From NCBI GenBank assembly GCA_031266495.1, contig JAISAX010000035.1:1-8016 (forward strand): DNA of 8,016 bases, given 5' to 3'. This DNA comes from Opitutaceae bacterium (GTDB lineage: Bacteria > Verrucomicrobiota > Verrucomicrobiae > Opitutales > Opitutaceae). The position numbers were made by a program, and so were the translations under genes. A model generated the notes under the pieces. It had not been told where the DNA came from. It did no database searches and was given only the letters and a program-made list of their open reading frames with translations. Positions 6,202-8,016 of the stretch are shown here, piece after piece. Every line of letters starts with the position of its first letter. Position 1 is the first letter of the stretch.

Positions 6202-6264
6202 CCCTTTTTGCAGCAAGATAACGGTTCACGCATCCATCAAACCCATCCGCTCACGTACATACCC

Positions 6265-7119
6265 ATGAAAATGACCGCCCTCCTCCGCTCCCGCTCCCGC
6301 TCCCGTGCAATCCTCCCGGCCCTCGCTCTCGCGTTGATTGCCGCCGTCCCCGCCATCGTCTCCACCGCTCAAGCCGCCACTCTTGTCGCAAACCAGGATG
6401 CCCACGTTCAGGGCGGCTCCTCCGCGGATTCCAATTTCAACCCTGCCACCAACAACCTCCAGGTCGGCGCTCGCGGAATCGATTACAACCGCAAAGCCTG
6501 GCTCGGGTTCAACCTCTCCGGCCTCATTCCCGCCGGCCAGAAAATCGACGCCGCGACACTCAGGCTGACCTTTGCCACCTTCGCCCCCAACACCTCCACC
6601 GAATCCGTTACGCTCAACGTTTACGGCATCATCGATACCAATGACACGTGGGACCAGACGACGCTCACCTGGAACAACGCCCCAAAAAACGACACCACCT
6701 CCGCCGGAGGCGTTCTTGCCACGGGAACTACATTCCTTGGTGAAGTTACATTCACACCCTCCTCCACCCCGGCCAACACCACCATCACCTTCAGTTCCGC
6801 CAACCTTGCCAGCTACCTGAATTGGGCCGCCGGATTGTCCGGTGATGCCTATGGCAACGGCATCACCACCGACACGGACAAGACGGTGACACTTATCCTC
6901 ACCAGCATAAGCAGCTCCGCGCCCGCCGTCACGTTTTACAGCCTCGAAGGCACCGGCATGGCGGAGCGCAAACCTCAGCTCGACGTCACTTTTGTCTCAC
7001 AAATTCCCGAACCCTCCACCTGCGCCCTCGGGGCCGGCCTCCTGATTCTCGCCGCCGTGCTCATTCCCCGGCTCCTCCCCCGGCTCCACGCCCGCTCCCG
7101 CCAGACACGCCACTGCTAA
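6265..7119 (+). CDS. DNRLRE (CBM96-like) domain protein with PEP-CTERM sorting signal
   Basis: The protein has 284 residues. The ATG at 6265 gives MKMTALLRSRSRSRAILPAL, a signal peptide with an Arg/Ser-repeat basic region and cleavage after AQA (about residue 37). Residues about 40-244 form a DNRLRE domain. Diagnostic parts are an early tract of the form DAHVQGG, NLQVGARG, a KAWLGFNLSG strand, ATLRLTF, and the hallmark WDQTTLTWNNAP (129-140), with YSLEG and KPQLDVTF at the end. Related domains bind carbohydrates such as alginate (CBM96) and sit in surface or secreted glycan-use proteins. The C-terminus is PEP-CTERM: PEP at 248-250, a hydrophobic helix (about 253-270) and an unusually long basic tail ending LHARSRQTRHC. 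Another in-frame ATG is two codons downstream. A TTG at 6208 extends the frame but spoils the signal peptide. It is first of the plus-strand set, with the pseudopilin gene following after 137 bp. Confidence 0.9.
   Translation: MKMTALLRSRSRSRAILPALALALIAAVPAIVSTAQAATLVANQDAHVQGGSSADSNFNPATNNLQVGARGIDYNRKAWLGFNLSGLIPAGQKIDAATLRLTFATFAPNTSTESVTLNVYGIIDTNDTWDQTTLTWNNAPKNDTTSAGGVLATGTTFLGEVTFTPSSTPANTTITFSSANLASYLNWAAGLSGDAYGNGITTDTDKTVTLILTSISSSAPAVTFYSLEGTGMAERKPQLDVTFVSQIPEPSTCALGAGLLILAAVLIPRLLPRLHARSRQTRHC
6286..6303. repeat. Three tandem CGCTCC units inside the signal-peptide codons
   Basis: CGCTCC repeats exactly three times and encodes the RSRSRS run in the n-region of the DNRLRE protein. 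An 18-bp hexamer repeat keeps the frame when copy number changes, so length variation would alter only the basic region of the signal peptide. Confidence 0.6.
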
Positions 7120-7120
7120 C

Positions 7121-7162
7121 TCTTTTCCCTCGCCTCCCCCTTCCCCCCCTCCCCCCCCCCCC
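7121..7162 (+). repeat. Homopyrimidine tract with C7 and C12 runs
   Basis: Between the DNRLRE and pseudopilin genes the plus strand is almost purely C and T, with one G near 7132, and includes C7 (7143-7149) and C12 (7151-7162). Such tracts can form triplex (H-DNA) or, on the other strand, G-rich structures. No terminator hairpin is visible in the 137-bp gap, so the two genes may share a transcript passing through this tract. Confidence 0.55.
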
Positions 7163-7256
7163 GTCTCCCTGCCTGGTCTGCGCGTAGTCAAAATATGGAT
7201 ACGTCATATTTCCGCAGTTGCTCAATCTCCACCCAATGCTTCTCCCGGACCTCACC

Positions 7257-7889
7257 ATGCAACCCGCCTGCCCCCGAAAATGCCTGCGAACCACCGCGGC
7301 CTTTACGCTCATCGAACTCCTCACCGTCGTCGCCATCATCGGTATTCTCGCCGCCATTACCATTCCGGTAACCGGTTCGGTGCGCGACAAAGCCCGCACG
7401 GCCCGGTGCGCCGGCAACGTCCGCGAACTCGCGCGCGCCACTCTGCTTTATACCGCTGACCACAAAGACATGTTGCCCCGACTCGATTTCCACTGGGCCG
7501 AAGACCTCTGGCCTTATGCCGGCAACGGACGCATTTATGTGGCATTCGGCGGCGACGAACTGCCGGAAATCCTGAAAGACACTATCTGCGAATGCCCCGT
7601 CGCGCACCGTGATACCGTCACCCCCAAACGCAGCTACGCGGCCAATCTCCAGATCGCGAGCGGCGCAGGCGCCACGCACGTCCCGTTGCGCACGGTCACC
7701 AGCCCTTCCGCCACCGTGATGTTTGCCGATGCACAAGGCACAAGCTCCCTCTCTGTCAATGCCCTCAACCCCCGGCATGACAAAAAATTCAATGCCTCCT
7801 TCTTCGATGGCCATGTCAAACTCCTTCCCAAAACCGGTGCTGACATAATGGATACAAACTACAAAAGCACTTTCTGGAAAAGTCCCTGA
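7257..7889 (+). CDS. Pseudopilin-like protein, prepilin-type N-terminus, H-X9-DG C-terminal motif
   Basis: The protein has 210 residues. The ATG at 7257 gives a 15-residue leader, MQPACPRKCLRTTAA, followed by FTLIELLTVVAIIGILAAIT: Phe16 becomes the methylated first residue and Glu20 is the conserved +5 Glu. Next come RCAGN (50-54) and YTADHKDMLP (65-74), matching the other pseudopilin in this window, so the two are paralogs. Near the end His174 is followed by nine residues and Asp184-Gly185, an exact H-X9-DG motif, then HVKLLPK. An in-frame ATG at 7236 would lengthen the leader to 22 residues and is less likely. Proteins of this class are abundant in Planctomycetes and Verrucomicrobia, have no settled function, and are expected to be assembled by type II secretion or type IV pilus machinery encoded elsewhere. 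It follows the DNRLRE gene on the same strand. Confidence 0.9.
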   Translation: MQPACPRKCLRTTAAFTLIELLTVVAIIGILAAITIPVTGSVRDKARTARCAGNVRELARATLLYTADHKDMLPRLDFHWAEDLWPYAGNGRIYVAFGGDELPEILKDTICECPVAHRDTVTPKRSYAANLQIASGAGATHVPLRTVTSPSATVMFADAQGTSSLSVNALNPRHDKKFNASFFDGHVKLLPKTGADIMDTNYKSTFWKSP

Positions 7890-7934
7890 TCATTCGCATT
7901 GCCCTGCCCTGCCGCCTGCCTCCCGTCCCCCCAC

Positions 7935-7982
<48 letters not shown>

Positions 7983-8004
7983 TTCCTTTCTTCCAGAACT
8001 CGCC

Positions 8005-8016
8005 ATGCCCGTTCCC
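8005..8016 (+). CDS. Possible start of a further gene, cut by the window edge
   Basis: ATG CCC GTT CCC opens at 8005 and runs off the window. CGCC directly precedes the ATG, like the other starts here (for example ACCGCC before 1158 and TCACC before 7257). Only four codons are visible, so product and reality are both unknown. Confidence 0.22.

Overview
The window is GC-rich and holds seven protein-coding genes on both strands, with very short gaps. They include two short-C-tail PEP-CTERM proteins, two pseudopilin-like proteins of the H-X9-DG type, a LacI-family regulator with a non-canonical hinge (GYRPDPALSALRAYR), a PocR-AraC regulator and a secreted beta-helix enzyme. This mix points to a glycan-degrading member of the Verrucomicrobiota, most likely Opitutaceae. 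Lentisphaerae-type relatives are the main alternative. This assignment is inference from family content; no rRNA or other taxonomic marker is present.

Layout from left to right: 1-204 has no gene but carries a C17-(AC)11 microsatellite. At 205-1158 (-) lies a secreted PEP-CTERM protein of unknown function. At about 1209-1368 lies a nearly palindromic, non-coding, MITE-like element. At 1368-2078 (-) lies a pseudopilin-like protein, joined by an ATGA stop/start overlap to a pectate-lyase-superfamily protein at 2075-3796 (-). A 159-bp divergent spacer with a 22-bp operator-like palindrome separates this from a LacI-family regulator at 3956-5086 (+). A PocR-AraC regulator at 5099-6145 (-) is tail-to-tail with lacI, only 12 bp apart. 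Divergent from it are a DNRLRE (CBM96-like) PEP-CTERM protein at 6265-7119 (+) and a second pseudopilin-like protein at 7257-7889 (+). The window ends with a second C17-(AC)7 tract and what may be the first codons of another gene.

The genes fall into two mirror-image modules. Each has a transcription regulator transcribed away from a set of secreted proteins, and each set contains one PEP-CTERM surface protein and one pseudopilin-like protein. Module A adds a beta-helix polysaccharide lyase or hydrolase candidate; module B adds a carbohydrate-binding-type DNRLRE domain. The simplest reading is two inducible glycan-use loci, each with its own surface-anchored protein and its own pseudopilin. 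Whether the pseudopilins take part in secretion or glycan capture is the main open question here. None of the genes has a clear Shine-Dalgarno sequence.
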